Source of the DNA: Batrachochytrium dendrobatidis JAM81
Lineage: Eukaryota; Chytridiomycota; Chytridiomycetes; Rhizophydiales
DNA: 64,000 nt
Direction: 5' to 3'
Assembly: GCF_000203795.2 (NCBI RefSeq)
Contig: NW_006281117.1
Location: 69,501-133,500 of the forward strand
Made by a program: the position numbers and the translations under genes. The notes beneath the pieces were generated by a model. It saw nothing but the letters and a program-made list of their open reading frames with translations. It was not told the DNA's origin and ran no database searches. This document shows, piece after piece, positions 43,473-53,102 of the stretch (the stretch's first letter is position 1; every line of letters begins with the position of its first letter).

Positions 43473-46105
43473 CCATTTGACGTCAATACGACACATGCTG
43501 CATAAACACCGCGTATATTACATTACAAACTGACATAAAACAACACTAATTGACCAATATCAAACCAGTCGATGTTGCAATCTACATCCGACTTTGAACA
43601 AGTGTATTGATACGTTTGTTGTACAATACACGACATGATCAGTCGATGGTATCATGCAAGTATGTCTGATAGTTACACGTACAATCAACACTGGTTGTTA
43701 TCATGTCATTGATATATGGAACAAGCCATGCCAATGCATCAATCAACAATCCAGTAACTGTTGATGTAATATTCAACACAATATACAAAATTAATAATAC
43801 GGTTATTGGCTCATTCACGATACTCGACAAATATCAACATCAGAAAGTTTAAATTTATTCAAAATCAAAATCAAATTGGTTGGCAAGTCATCAATCTGAA
43901 TCTGATTGCGGTTCTTGAAATTCCAAACCATGCTTTATCATATAGTTTTTCAAGTTATGTCTGAAATTGTATACTTTTTTACTTATCTTTCTATACTCTT
44001 TTTTCAATTTCTTTTCATCGTCTGAACTGTACCTTGGTTCAGATATCTTTTCCCCTCTTTCTAGCGCTGACCATTGTTTGAATTTAAGGGCTGCATAGTC
44101 AGAATGTTCTTTAATTTTTTTCTTTCGTAGTTCTTTAGATGCTGCAAGTCTTTTTTTCATGCGACCAAGGGTTCTTTGATATTTTTGGCTTAATCTAGCT
44201 ATTTGATTTGTAGCAGTATTGATAGACTCGCTTTCACTCATTGGTTGTTGTTGGTCTTGACTGGAAGTGCTTGGATTGGATTGAATCATTGATTGCTGTT
44301 GGTTTTGATTGGAAGTACTTGGATTGGGCTGATCAATTAGTCGTTTCCGACCTCGTTTGGAAGTGCCTGAACTATCCTTACCAATTGGGCGTTTTCGACC
44401 TCGTTTGGAAGAACTTGGGCCGGCTCGATCAATTGGGTTTTGTTGGCTTTGACTGGAAGTGCTTGGATTAATTATATCAAATAATGGTTTCCAGTATTCG
44501 TCAGAAGTGCTTGAATTGGGTTCATTAACTGGTTGCTGGGTTTGATCAAAAGTGTTTGGACTGTCTTGATCAATTGGACCAGAAACTTGGTTGAAAGTGC
44601 TTGAATCAGCTATATCAAATAGGTCTATCCAGTATTCGTCAAAAATGCTTGAATCAAGTTCATCCGTTGACTGTTGTTGGTCTTGACCGTAAGTACTTGG
44701 ATCAACTATATCAGTTGGTTGTTGTTCATTTTGGTTGGGAGTATTCAGACCAGCTATATCAAACAGTTCTTTCCAGTCTTCAAAAGCGTCTGAATTGACT
44801 TCATCTATTAAACGTTGCCAGTTTTTGTCGGGAAATACGAGACCGGGTTCATTAGTTGATTGTTTCCGACTTTGTTTGGGAACACTCGGACCGGGTTGAT
44901 CCATCGATTGTTGTTGGTCTTGTTTGGAAATACTTGAACCGGGTTCATCAATTGGCCGTTTTCGACCTCGTTTGGGAGTGCTTTGATTGGGTTGATCAAT
45001 TGATTGTTGTTGGTCTTTGAGAATATTTGAACCGTGTTTATCAGTTGGATCAGATACTTGGCTGGAAGTGCTTGAACTGATTTCATCCACTATATTTTGC
45101 CAGTCTTCATTGGAAGTGCTTGGATCAATCGGATCAAATAGGTATTCCCAGTCTTCATCGAAAATGCTTAAATTAACTGAATCCATTACTTCTTGCCATT
45201 TTTGATCGAAAGTGTCTGGATTAGGTTCATTGGTTGGGCCAGACACTTGACTCGAAGTGCCTGATGCTTGTGGTGAACCATTGTTATCAGTCGGTGTCAG
45301 TATTGCATTGGCGGTTGCTGCTGTAGTCAATACGAATAAAATATCAACCAATTTCATCAGACTGGTCAATGGGTTTAAACTATTAATACAAAAGTAGAGT
45401 GTTGAAACTGATGTTGATTATAAGACTGAACATACTCGATTGTATTTTTGTATGTTTTGTATAGCAAACCAACCCTAACCCTTATAGGTTAACCAATATA
45501 CAGGGTTACTTGATTGCTTGTAGTGGGTCACTATTAAACTAGACAGTATGCTGCTCCCTATCCACAATATCATATTGATCAATTTGATGATCATGCCGAT
45601 TGAATTATGCTTGTACGACCCTTTTATCAGGTATTTTGAAAATCACACCCTTCATGAGTGTTGTATAACCGCAAACACTTTGCTTCTACAACCGTATTCA
45701 TGTATAATGGTTCACTCCAGTATTCTCATACAATGACTGTGTTATGCATTGCAACATACAATGGTTACTACACATTGACTGCATTGCGTGTTTGGTATAC
45801 AACGACTATCATATGGCACACAATCAGACTATAGTGTTGAATCTACACTTTGTGCACTCTTAGTAATCATGCATTGTACGATCACCAAGTTTGAACCCAC
45901 ATTCATGTGTTGTGTTGGACTGTCAATGTTGTCAATACAACTCTGTACACACATTTGTTGTATTCTGAATCTCGAATACGATTGCAATCTAATTCAACAA
46001 CAATCATGACACATGTCAGTAATGCAACTGTTGTTTGTATGCCAATCATCACCAACAATGACACTGATTGTTTATTACACACCAACACTGTTATTTAGTG
46101 GTTTA
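43473..46105. repeat. Tandem duplication, unit 2
   Basis: About 2.6 kb, repeating unit 1 from TTTGACGTCAATACGACACA. It is longer mainly because family A gene 4 has 426 more coding bases. Similarity with unit 1 ends near 46,100, where the sequence continues as the spacer found at 14,490-15,230. Confidence 0.9.
43891..45357 (-). CDS. Secreted family A protein 4 (tandem copy, long)
   Basis: A single-exon gene of 488 residues, signal peptide MKLVDILFVLTTAATANA. The modular region has additional Trp modules (EYWIDLFDIADSS, EYWKPLFDIINPS) and three basic segments of the form KRGRKRPI or KRGRKRLI. These are the clearest nuclear-localisation-like clusters in the window and are odd in a protein with a signal peptide. 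The C-terminal helical domain begins as in gene 3. It then diverges (GEKISEPRYSSDDEKKLKKE), resembling the gene at 27,665 (GEKISEP), and ends EPQSDSD. Upstream are the conserved element at 45,471 and then the pepsin-like copy 3, the same gene order as at 12.4-16.9 kb. Confidence 0.8.
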   Translation of the reverse strand: MKLVDILFVLTTAATANAILTPTDNNGSPQASGTSSQVSGPTNEPNPDTFDQKWQEVMDSVNLSIFDEDWEYLFDPIDPSTSNEDWQNIVDEISSSTSSQVSDPTDKHGSNILKDQQQSIDQPNQSTPKRGRKRPIDEPGSSISKQDQQQSMDQPGPSVPKQSRKQSTNEPGLVFPDKNWQRLIDEVNSDAFEDWKELFDIAGLNTPNQNEQQPTDIVDPSTYGQDQQQSTDELDSSIFDEYWIDLFDIADSSTFNQVSGPIDQDSPNTFDQTQQPVNEPNSSTSDEYWKPLFDIINPSTSSQSQQNPIDRAGPSSSKRGRKRPIGKDSSGTSKRGRKRLIDQPNPSTSNQNQQQSMIQSNPSTSSQDQQQPMSESESINTATNQIARLSQKYQRTLGRMKKRLAASKELRKKKIKEHSDYAALKFKQWSALERGEKISEPRYSSDDEKKLKKEYRKISKKVYNFRHNLKNYMIKHGLEFQEPQSDSD

Positions 46106-46830
46106 TTCACATCAATATGGCTGAAAGTTGTTATATCACGTATTCTGAGCATGATTTTGATATTACACATCCAGTTCCATCACATTGCTGCTGATCCATC
46201 ATTGTAATGCTGTATACATCAAACACTGTCATGTCACCATAACCACAACCAGTAAAACGACACTCAAGTTGTTTACTGTGATCAGTATATGCAACCCAGT
46301 GCAACTACACATACTAGATCCAGTCTGTTGGTTGTTTCAGTCGACATTGATTCACTTTTGACATTTTGTCCAATTGACAATACAAATGTGTCAAGCTGAA
46401 CCCAAACTACACGACTTGACTGTTTGTGTCAATTGGATCGTGATCGAGCTATGCGATCATGATGTGTATTCAATTCATGCCATGTATTACCAATGCAATA
46501 GTATGCGTGATCATCGTGTATCAAACAACTACGATACACACTCAACTGATCCAATACATGCACGGCTTGAACATATCACACAATCAAACATGAACACACC
46601 ACATTAAAAATACATATAATATCAGCTTGTCTAATGAATTGTATTCAGTCGAGTTTATTGAGAGTCTGTTTGTGACTCTTGACAGTGTGGTGGGTGTTTT
46701 CAGGCACGACTATTTGATCAGTTGTAGTTGATGATGATTAACACCAAGAGTTCTGGCGTACATCATACCAACTATAAAATAATCATGGTCATCATCCATT
46801 CAACAAATAACCAGTTTATTGATATATCTG
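46106..46830. repeat. Spacer, direct duplicate of 14,490-15,230
   Basis: Matches the spacer between family A gene 1 and pepsin-like copy 2, with small differences. No gene is seen. Confidence 0.65.
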
Positions 46831-47746
46831 TTTAGTCTCCAAACTTTTTGTAACCAAACTTTGGCCGCTTGCTACCACGACGAAGAGTACCACGGAAAGT
46901 ACTACCAAGTCGCGAAAATGATCTCCCGAGACCAGATCTGCCATCTGAACTTGAAGTACTTGGTTGTTCAGGCAATCTAACAGTATGCATCAAATTCATG
47001 ATCAGTATCAGTATATCAATCAACACATCCACATATCAATATCAAACAACTTACTGTGGTAATGGCCAGAGTACTTGATCATTGTTTGAAATAGTAGGAT
47101 ACCTGTTACTTGCAGTTTCACATCCACATCCAGGACCAAACCCAATGCGTGTATTTTGTAAATCAAATGTCAATTCAAGTTGGGTCATAAATGGTATACC
47201 AAGAATTGCATTGTCATTTGAGCCAACTGTTACAGCAAACAGGTCTACAATTCAACATTATATTAGTCAGATTAATCAAACAACACATGTTGCATACAAT
47301 TGTCAAATATTTACATCTTTTAAATTTTCCAAGATTGACTTTCTGTATATAGTCTTTGGGACCCAATTTGATCTTTACGACGGAATCACGATTGTCATCA
47401 GTTACGGGGGTTTGAGCATACATTACAATTGTAAATGTCGGCAGTTTTCTCCAATCAATATTAAAATTAGATTCAGACATTAGACGGTGTTTCCAAAATA
47501 TGTCATCAATTTCTTCCGGATTGAGTTTGCGCCTAGATTTAGCATCCCAGATAGTAATCGCATCACTATCAACAATAGCCTTGACCAACGCTGTCACGAC
47601 TGTTTGAGGAAAATGCATATATTTAGAACATGTTTCCACATGCGAGTACAAAATATGGTCATCTTCTACAGTTTTTTGGAATTCCTCGGGCAAATCCACT
47701 TGTTCGTCATTGACTAGTATACTCTTGATGTTGACAGTATGATGAT

Positions 47747-47751
47747 CATTT
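47747..47751. repeat. 5-bp target site duplication (left copy)
   Basis: CATTT immediately before the left LTR; the same CATTT follows the right LTR at 51,423-51,427. The uninterrupted sister gene at 15.2 kb has a single CATTT in GATGATCATTTGTTGG, confirming the empty site. Confidence 0.9.
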
Positions 47752-48108
47752 TGTTAGACATTGGTAATGTATGACATTTGTAATAGGACCCAGACAGTCA
47801 GGATGGGGTCTAGTAACAAGCAGTGTATAAACAAGTAAGCTATACAATGCTTAGATATGGTGATGACCGTTGCCTCACTCTATGCAATGACTGTAACGCT
47901 TGGGAACCCTTAACGGTGAAGCTTAGGAGTGACGCTTATACCGCCACTAATTCACCACTACTACTTACTATATATAAGAGACAAAGTTCTCTTATCAATA
48001 AACAATCACGACTATTCTGATTCATTCCTTCTTCTTATCTTACATCTCTGTGATCTTCCTCTAAAACTTATACTACATAAATATGTCACTATACGTTAAT
48101 GAACAAGA
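47752..48108 (+). repeat. 5' LTR of the copia element
   Basis: Starts TGTTAGACATTGG and ends GAACAAGA. It contains a TATA-like TATATATAAG near 47,969-47,978 and AATAAA near 47,997. The ATG of the element's frame (48,083) lies inside this LTR. Confidence 0.93.
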
Positions 48109-51088
48109 GGTTATGAGCCCAGACTCACAGCAGGTCAAGATCGCTGAAGGTCTTATTATTACGGTATTGACCCAGGACAATTACACTGTCTGGGCAAACC
48201 AAATGGAGGCCGCCTTCGAAACTCTGGATCTATGGGAATCTCACATCATAGGTGAACTTCCAGAAAAGATCGAGCGCGACTACAAATTAAAGGAATTCAA
48301 GGCAAGAGGAATCTTGCAGGCAACAGTGAGCAGTAAATTCAAGTTTATGCTCTGTGACAGTAATGGAATACAACTTGACGCCAGGAAAATCTGGGTCGGA
48401 CTCAAGAACCATTATGTTGACTACTGTGAAAGATCGCTGACGCGATCAGAGGAAGCCATGGCAAATCTGCAGTACGATCCCAGGAAGGGAGTCGAGGAAC
48501 TGTACAACACTATGACGAGTCTACGTCATAAGATTGCAGCGGCAAATATATTTTGGGGTGAGAAAGTGTTTGCATCAAGGGTGATGGCAAAACTTGTTTC
48601 CAAGAGCAGAGAATGGCGCTACTTCGAAGGACATACAGTGCGATGGACCGACGAAATGTTAAGCCCCAACAAATTCCTGTCGGAACTCATCGAGGAGGAA
48701 ATTAAACTCATCAACATGGGTGCACTACCGAGGCACGGTGTAGATGACACCATATACGAGGCGAACTATGCGTCTAGAAATCATAGGAACCTACGGAAAG
48801 GTTCAACATCACATGGGCCAAATGCACACGGCGCAAAGCAAGGCAACTCTAGTCGGGATGACTATTTTGCAGCAAACCATGAGATGGATAATTATTACCG
48901 TAGAGAGCAGGGACGTCGACCCTATGAACAAAGAAACGACGATCAAGACAGAATGCCCGCATGTCATAATTGTGGTAATATAGGCCACTATGCAAAGGAC
49001 TGTCGACCAGCTCCAAGGAATAGCAATTACCGACAATCGTCACCAAAGTTCTTCTCCAAAGGGCCACGATCAAACAACCAAGACCGATCAAGAAATAATC
49101 AATCGGCAGACGGAATGTTTGTAGCAATGGATGACAAGAAAAGGGACATTGTAATTGACGAGGCATGTAGCTCCATCGATAGGAGTGATATGTTCATATT
49201 GGACTCGGGAGCCTCCAGCCATATGGTATGCCGACCTGAATGGGTGTATGATTTTGTACCGTGCAGCAACCGACAGGTCAAGGCATCAGGACAAGACATG
49301 CACAATGTCATCGGTACTGGAACAGTGGAAATCCTGTGCAATGTAGGTCACAGGACTGTTTCCATTCAACTGGGTAATGTTCTAGTGGTGCCAACTTTCG
49401 GAGTCAACCTTATCTCTGAAAATATACTCGAAGACAAAGGATGTCGGATCAGTATTTTCAAAAAGGTCAGAACAATAAGAAAGTCAAATGGCGAGGTTAT
49501 CATGACTACCCGTAGAGACGGAGGCGTAAACGCAGTAAACTGCGAGGCTATAATATCTGATGAGGAACGTGCAATGGCTCATGCTACAGTAATTGCAACA
49601 GCTAATCACGCGTCAGAAGTATTTAGAAAGCCCACAGACACTGCTGGCTGGCATAAAAGACTGGGGCATATAAATGTCGAAGCGATCAAGAACTTGGCCG
49701 ACAAATCGGAAGGTCTTGATATTATACCGGGAAAGACCAAAGAAAGGTCTCAGTGCGGGGCACCATTATTTACTCATAGCTACAATTTACGCGGTGGTGT
49801 TACACCGTCTGTACCTATTGCGATAGATAATGTGGTAAGTCCAAAAACATCAGAAACTCCAGGAAATCCAGATTGTGCGAGTACGCCAATTGGAGGGGAG
49901 TCAGAACCAGGTCGCCGACAAGTACCAAGAGTAGTACCGACTGCAAGGAATACAGCGAGGATGACTGTAGCAGATCGCGGGACCGAGGTCACAACAAGCG
50001 ATGAACGCATAACTCAGGAGGAGTTATTAGGGCGTGGCATCAGCAGAAATAAGGCTATAAAGACATCGCTAAATGAGTCGAGTCTAGCCGGTTATAGGAA
50101 ACCGAACCAGAAACCGAGATCGAAATCTCAAGGTTCGAGGAAAGCAGTTCAGGAACGTCCAGTTGACGTTATGAACAGGGACAGAGCCACGATGGCTGCT
50201 CCCACAGAATCGACGGTCACGGCTGATTATCCAGGAGCGATATCAGAGGTTGATGACGCGTCTGAGCCGAGCATACAAGCTGCGGTGGAACAAAGAATGG
50301 TTGAGGATTTGCCAACCAATACAAGTCAAGATGACAGTGATCTGGAAGAGTCAGATCAATACTACTCGTACACTCACGGGAGTGGTACCAGTAATGCCGA
50401 TGAGTCGAATAACACAGTGGCAGTTATATCGGACGGATCATCGAGGAATATTGTGCCAGAAACGTGGCAACAGGCTATGATGTCGAGTGATGCAGATCTA
50501 TGGAATGCAGTCAAGCTCGTGCTACACTACGTGCAAGGAACGTTAAGTTACGCACTAGAACTAGGAGGAACCAACGCATCATTGAGTGGTTACTCAGATG
50601 CCGATTGGGCTGGAGACGTAAAGACCAGGAAGTCTACGTCTGGATATTTATGTTATGTAGGCAATGCACTTGTATCGTGGAGGTCATCAAAACAGACGTG
50701 TGTGGCCGTATCTACTATGGAAGCCGAATATACTGCTGCCGAATCAGCATCGCGAGAATTATTGTTTCTGCGCGATCTACTTGGAGAGTTAGGTTTCGAA
50801 CAAGATGGACCAACAACGCTATACTGTGATTCGCAATCGGCGATATCAAACATGATTGGACCATCCGTCGTACACGAGGCAACCAAACATATAGGCATTA
50901 AGATTAATGCATTACGAGACAGAATCAGCCAGGGACTGATCAAACCAGAGTACATCGGTACTAAGGATCAAGTAGCTGATATTCTGACAAAGGGATTACC
51001 AAGACCCGCCTTCGAACAATTCGTCAACCTGCTCGGTCTTCGAGAGTGTTCTCGACGTGGAGGGGTGTTAGACATTGGTAATGTATGA
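48083..51088 (+). CDS. Copia Gag-protease-RNase H fusion polyprotein
   Basis: 1,001 residues without stops. Gag occupies about residues 1-290 and includes the WANQMEAAFETLDLW start of the UBN2-type region. A CCHC knuckle (CHNCGNIGHYAKDC) is at 294-307. The protease has LDSGASSHMV at about 373-382. The pre-integrase zinc region GWHKRLGHINVEAIKNL starts at about 522, but its zinc-binding pattern stops at the first Cys (about 558). The next residues (APLFTHSYNLRGG) belong to the integrase-RT linker, so the integrase catalytic core is gone. Near residue 800 ETWQQAMMSSDADLW, the start of reverse transcriptase, joins directly to the end of that domain. RNase H follows with SDADWAGD, MEAEYTAAES, LYCDSQSAIS and DILTKGLP. 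Both deletions keep the frame. The frame starts in the 5' LTR and ends in the 3' LTR. Confidence 0.9.
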   Translation: MSLYVNEQEVMSPDSQQVKIAEGLIITVLTQDNYTVWANQMEAAFETLDLWESHIIGELPEKIERDYKLKEFKARGILQATVSSKFKFMLCDSNGIQLDARKIWVGLKNHYVDYCERSLTRSEEAMANLQYDPRKGVEELYNTMTSLRHKIAAANIFWGEKVFASRVMAKLVSKSREWRYFEGHTVRWTDEMLSPNKFLSELIEEEIKLINMGALPRHGVDDTIYEANYASRNHRNLRKGSTSHGPNAHGAKQGNSSRDDYFAANHEMDNYYRREQGRRPYEQRNDDQDRMPACHNCGNIGHYAKDCRPAPRNSNYRQSSPKFFSKGPRSNNQDRSRNNQSADGMFVAMDDKKRDIVIDEACSSIDRSDMFILDSGASSHMVCRPEWVYDFVPCSNRQVKASGQDMHNVIGTGTVEILCNVGHRTVSIQLGNVLVVPTFGVNLISENILEDKGCRISIFKKVRTIRKSNGEVIMTTRRDGGVNAVNCEAIISDEERAMAHATVIATANHASEVFRKPTDTAGWHKRLGHINVEAIKNLADKSEGLDIIPGKTKERSQCGAPLFTHSYNLRGGVTPSVPIAIDNVVSPKTSETPGNPDCASTPIGGESEPGRRQVPRVVPTARNTARMTVADRGTEVTTSDERITQEELLGRGISRNKAIKTSLNESSLAGYRKPNQKPRSKSQGSRKAVQERPVDVMNRDRATMAAPTESTVTADYPGAISEVDDASEPSIQAAVEQRMVEDLPTNTSQDDSDLEESDQYYSYTHGSGTSNADESNNTVAVISDGSSRNIVPETWQQAMMSSDADLWNAVKLVLHYVQGTLSYALELGGTNASLSGYSDADWAGDVKTRKSTSGYLCYVGNALVSWRSSKQTCVAVSTMEAEYTAAESASRELLFLRDLLGELGFEQDGPTTLYCDSQSAISNMIGPSVVHEATKHIGIKINALRDRISQGLIKPEYIGTKDQVADILTKGLPRPAFEQFVNLLGLRECSRRGGVLDIGNV
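48109..48122 (+). other. Primer binding site for a half initiator-Met tRNA
   Basis: GGTTATGAGCCCAG abuts the 5' LTR. It is complementary to CTGGGCTCATAACC, the anticodon stem-loop of initiator methionine tRNA. Drosophila copia uses a cleaved initiator tRNA half in the same way. The site fixes the LTR edge at 48,108 and is also translated as part of Gag. Confidence 0.85.
51056..51065 (+). other. Polypurine tract
   Basis: The purine-rich CGTGGAGGGG directly precedes the 3' LTR start TGTTAG, the expected place of the plus-strand primer. Confidence 0.8.
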
Positions 51089-51422
51089 CATTTGTAATAG
51101 GACCCAGACAGTCAGGATGGGGTCTAGTAACAAGCAGTGTATAAACAAGTAAGCTATACAATGCTTAGATATGGTGATGACCGTTGCCTCACTCTATGCA
51201 ATGACTGTAACGCTTGGGAACCCTTAACGGTGAAGCTTAGGAGTGACGCTTATACCGCCACTAATTCACCACTACTACTTACTATATATAAGAGACAAAG
51301 TTCTCTTATCAATAAACAATCACGACTATTCTGATTCATTCCTTCTTCTTATCTTACATCTCTGTGATCTTCCTCTAAAACTTATACTACATAAATATGT
51401 CACTATACGTTAATGAACAAGA
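51066..51422 (+). repeat. 3' LTR of the copia element
   Basis: 357 bases, identical by eye to the 5' LTR. The element's frame ends at 51,088 inside it. Followed by the CATTT target duplication at 51,423-51,427. Confidence 0.93.
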
Positions 51423-52194
51423 CATTTGTTGGTGAATTTACCCATGCAACACTGCTTCCATCCGTTCCACACTTTGCAGTGATTTCCGTGTTTCCTATAT
51501 TGATGAAGCTTTGCTCAAAAAGATCAGAAGGACATAGTTGAATGCCAATCTCGTTATTGGGAATGACATTATTGCTGTACAAACTATCCATTGCAGTGAT
51601 TGGCGAATGATGTTTTGACAAAGAAAAGTGGCCAATCCCAAATACTCCATCAAAATCTGGATCGATACCAGCTAGACGTGCCGATTGTTTTTCAACTGCT
51701 AGTACTGGTAAATTGACGCCAGTTATCGCAGTACCCGGAATCGTCACAGCGGCTGTGGATGTAACTCCTTTATACTCTTTGTCTTTGTACTTTATATTAA
51801 CGGGCTCACCACTTGAAATACTTTGTATAGCCAAACCTATATCGTTGCTTGAACTAGGAAGTGGTACGATTATATCAGAAATCATTGAATCGACTCGTAA
51901 ATTCAACTATTTTAAACAAGTGTGAGATTGATTCAACGTGGTGTAAGTTGATATCAAACTACAATAAATGACATGACATGATACATACATCGACTCCATC
52001 AACATTAAATTTCATTGTGAAACATTTGTTAATACCACCACTCAATTCAACGGGTGATCGTTTTGACAGCCTACTACTTGATTGACTGTCAATTCCAGTT
52101 GGTGAATCTAATGAAACTCGAATTGCAGCAACCGCTTGTAACGCAAGTATAACACATTCTAGAGTAATCAACATTGTATCGAGTAGTGTGATGA

Positions 52195-52395
52195 AAATGG
52201 GTTGAATCTGGTAGATGACTGCTGTTTTATAATGACGGCAGTTTCAAGGGTGACAATCAACAGTTTCAAATGGATATTCAGAAAACACAAGTACACCAAA
52301 GTAGACAAAGCTAGAAACATTTTGTAGAGTGGACAAACCAAAATCACCATGTAGGGTCAACAAACCCAGAAACTCCCTGTAGGGTGAATCGATAT
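52195..52395 (-). promoter_or_regulatory. Promoter block of pepsin-like copy 3
   Basis: Shares the GACGGCAGTTTCAAGGGTGA element with copies 1 and 2. Further upstream CACCATGTAGGGT (about 52,345-52,357) and CCCTGTAGGGTG (about 52,375-52,386) form two diverged ACCC...GGGT sites. Confidence 0.45.
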
Positions 52396-53102
52396 ACAAG
52401 CAACATTGTCAATGGAAAATCAACCTCAGTAGTATACTTCATTGATATTCTCAATTGCGGTGATACACCCAGTAATCAGGTAATATCAAATGATCAACCC
52501 AATTGCATCTACAATCTATTATTACCGCATATATTGATCCATATTTCAACATGATGCAATAGATTATGCTAGAATACAACATGTTCAGTTGTTTATTCAT
52601 GCTGTTACTGATATTACTTGATGCATGACACTGGTCACCGACATACTTGGTTGTTCAATTGACCAATGAATCACTCTCAGCATCCACTCGTGTTTAGTTT
52701 GGATTAAACTGGTTTGAATTCATTGGTGTTGGTATGAGATTCCAACAAACCTTGATTATCATGTGTGTAGAAAGTTGAAACATTGTCATGATTCAGCTAT
52801 TCTGTACAAATCTACTTATTGATGGCAATTTTAAAGTAAAACAAGTTTTAAAATGTGTTCAAACAAGTCTAACCCTGACTCGAAATAGTCACCAACACTC
52901 TTTACACCATCAAGCTTTAAAGCAAGCTTTGGACACCGCAAGACAAGAATAGAATTAAATAGTTACGAGTTATGAATCAATTGTTTAAAAGTGATAATAG
53001 AGGATAAGTTAAAATAGTGCGTTTTGAGCAACACATGGTGGAATAAACCCCGATAAAGTATGCAACTATGGCCAGACGTAATGATAGAACAAGGAAATGC
53101 TT
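52396..53102. other. Gene-free spacer at the edge of the duplicated region
   Basis: No gene is seen. To about 52,470 it still resembles the pepsin-like upstream flank. After that nothing matches the rest of the window, and ordinary single-copy sequence begins. Confidence 0.5.

Larger units (their letters stand above)
47752..51422 (+). mobile_element. Copia-type LTR retrotransposon, internally deleted
   Basis: A 3,671-base element on plus, opposite to its host gene. LTRs are 357 bases each and appear identical, implying a recent insertion. A primer binding site follows the left LTR and a purine tract precedes the right LTR. One open frame covers gag, protease and RNase H, while the integrase core and most of reverse transcriptase are missing. 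It would need enzymes from a full-length relative to move. Element ends are TGTTAG and ACAAGA, so the 3' terminus is not the usual CA. Confidence 0.93.
46832..52174 (-). pseudogene. Pepsin-fold protein gene copy 3, split by a copia element
   Basis: Exon 1 is 52174-51989 (signal peptide MLITLECVILALQAVAAIRV). Exon 2 starts at 51906 and is cut at 51,423-51,427; it resumes at 47,751 and ends at 47,315. Exon 3 is 47244-47055 and exon 4 is 46976-46832. Apart from the 3.7-kb insertion, frames and splice sites look intact. Exon 2 ends differently from the other copies (GKFKRC before the donor). The first active-site region reads LRVDSMISD and the second YSHVETC, with His in place of the second catalytic Asp. 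The insertion lies within exon 2, so the gene cannot make a full product unless the element is spliced out. Confidence 0.85.
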
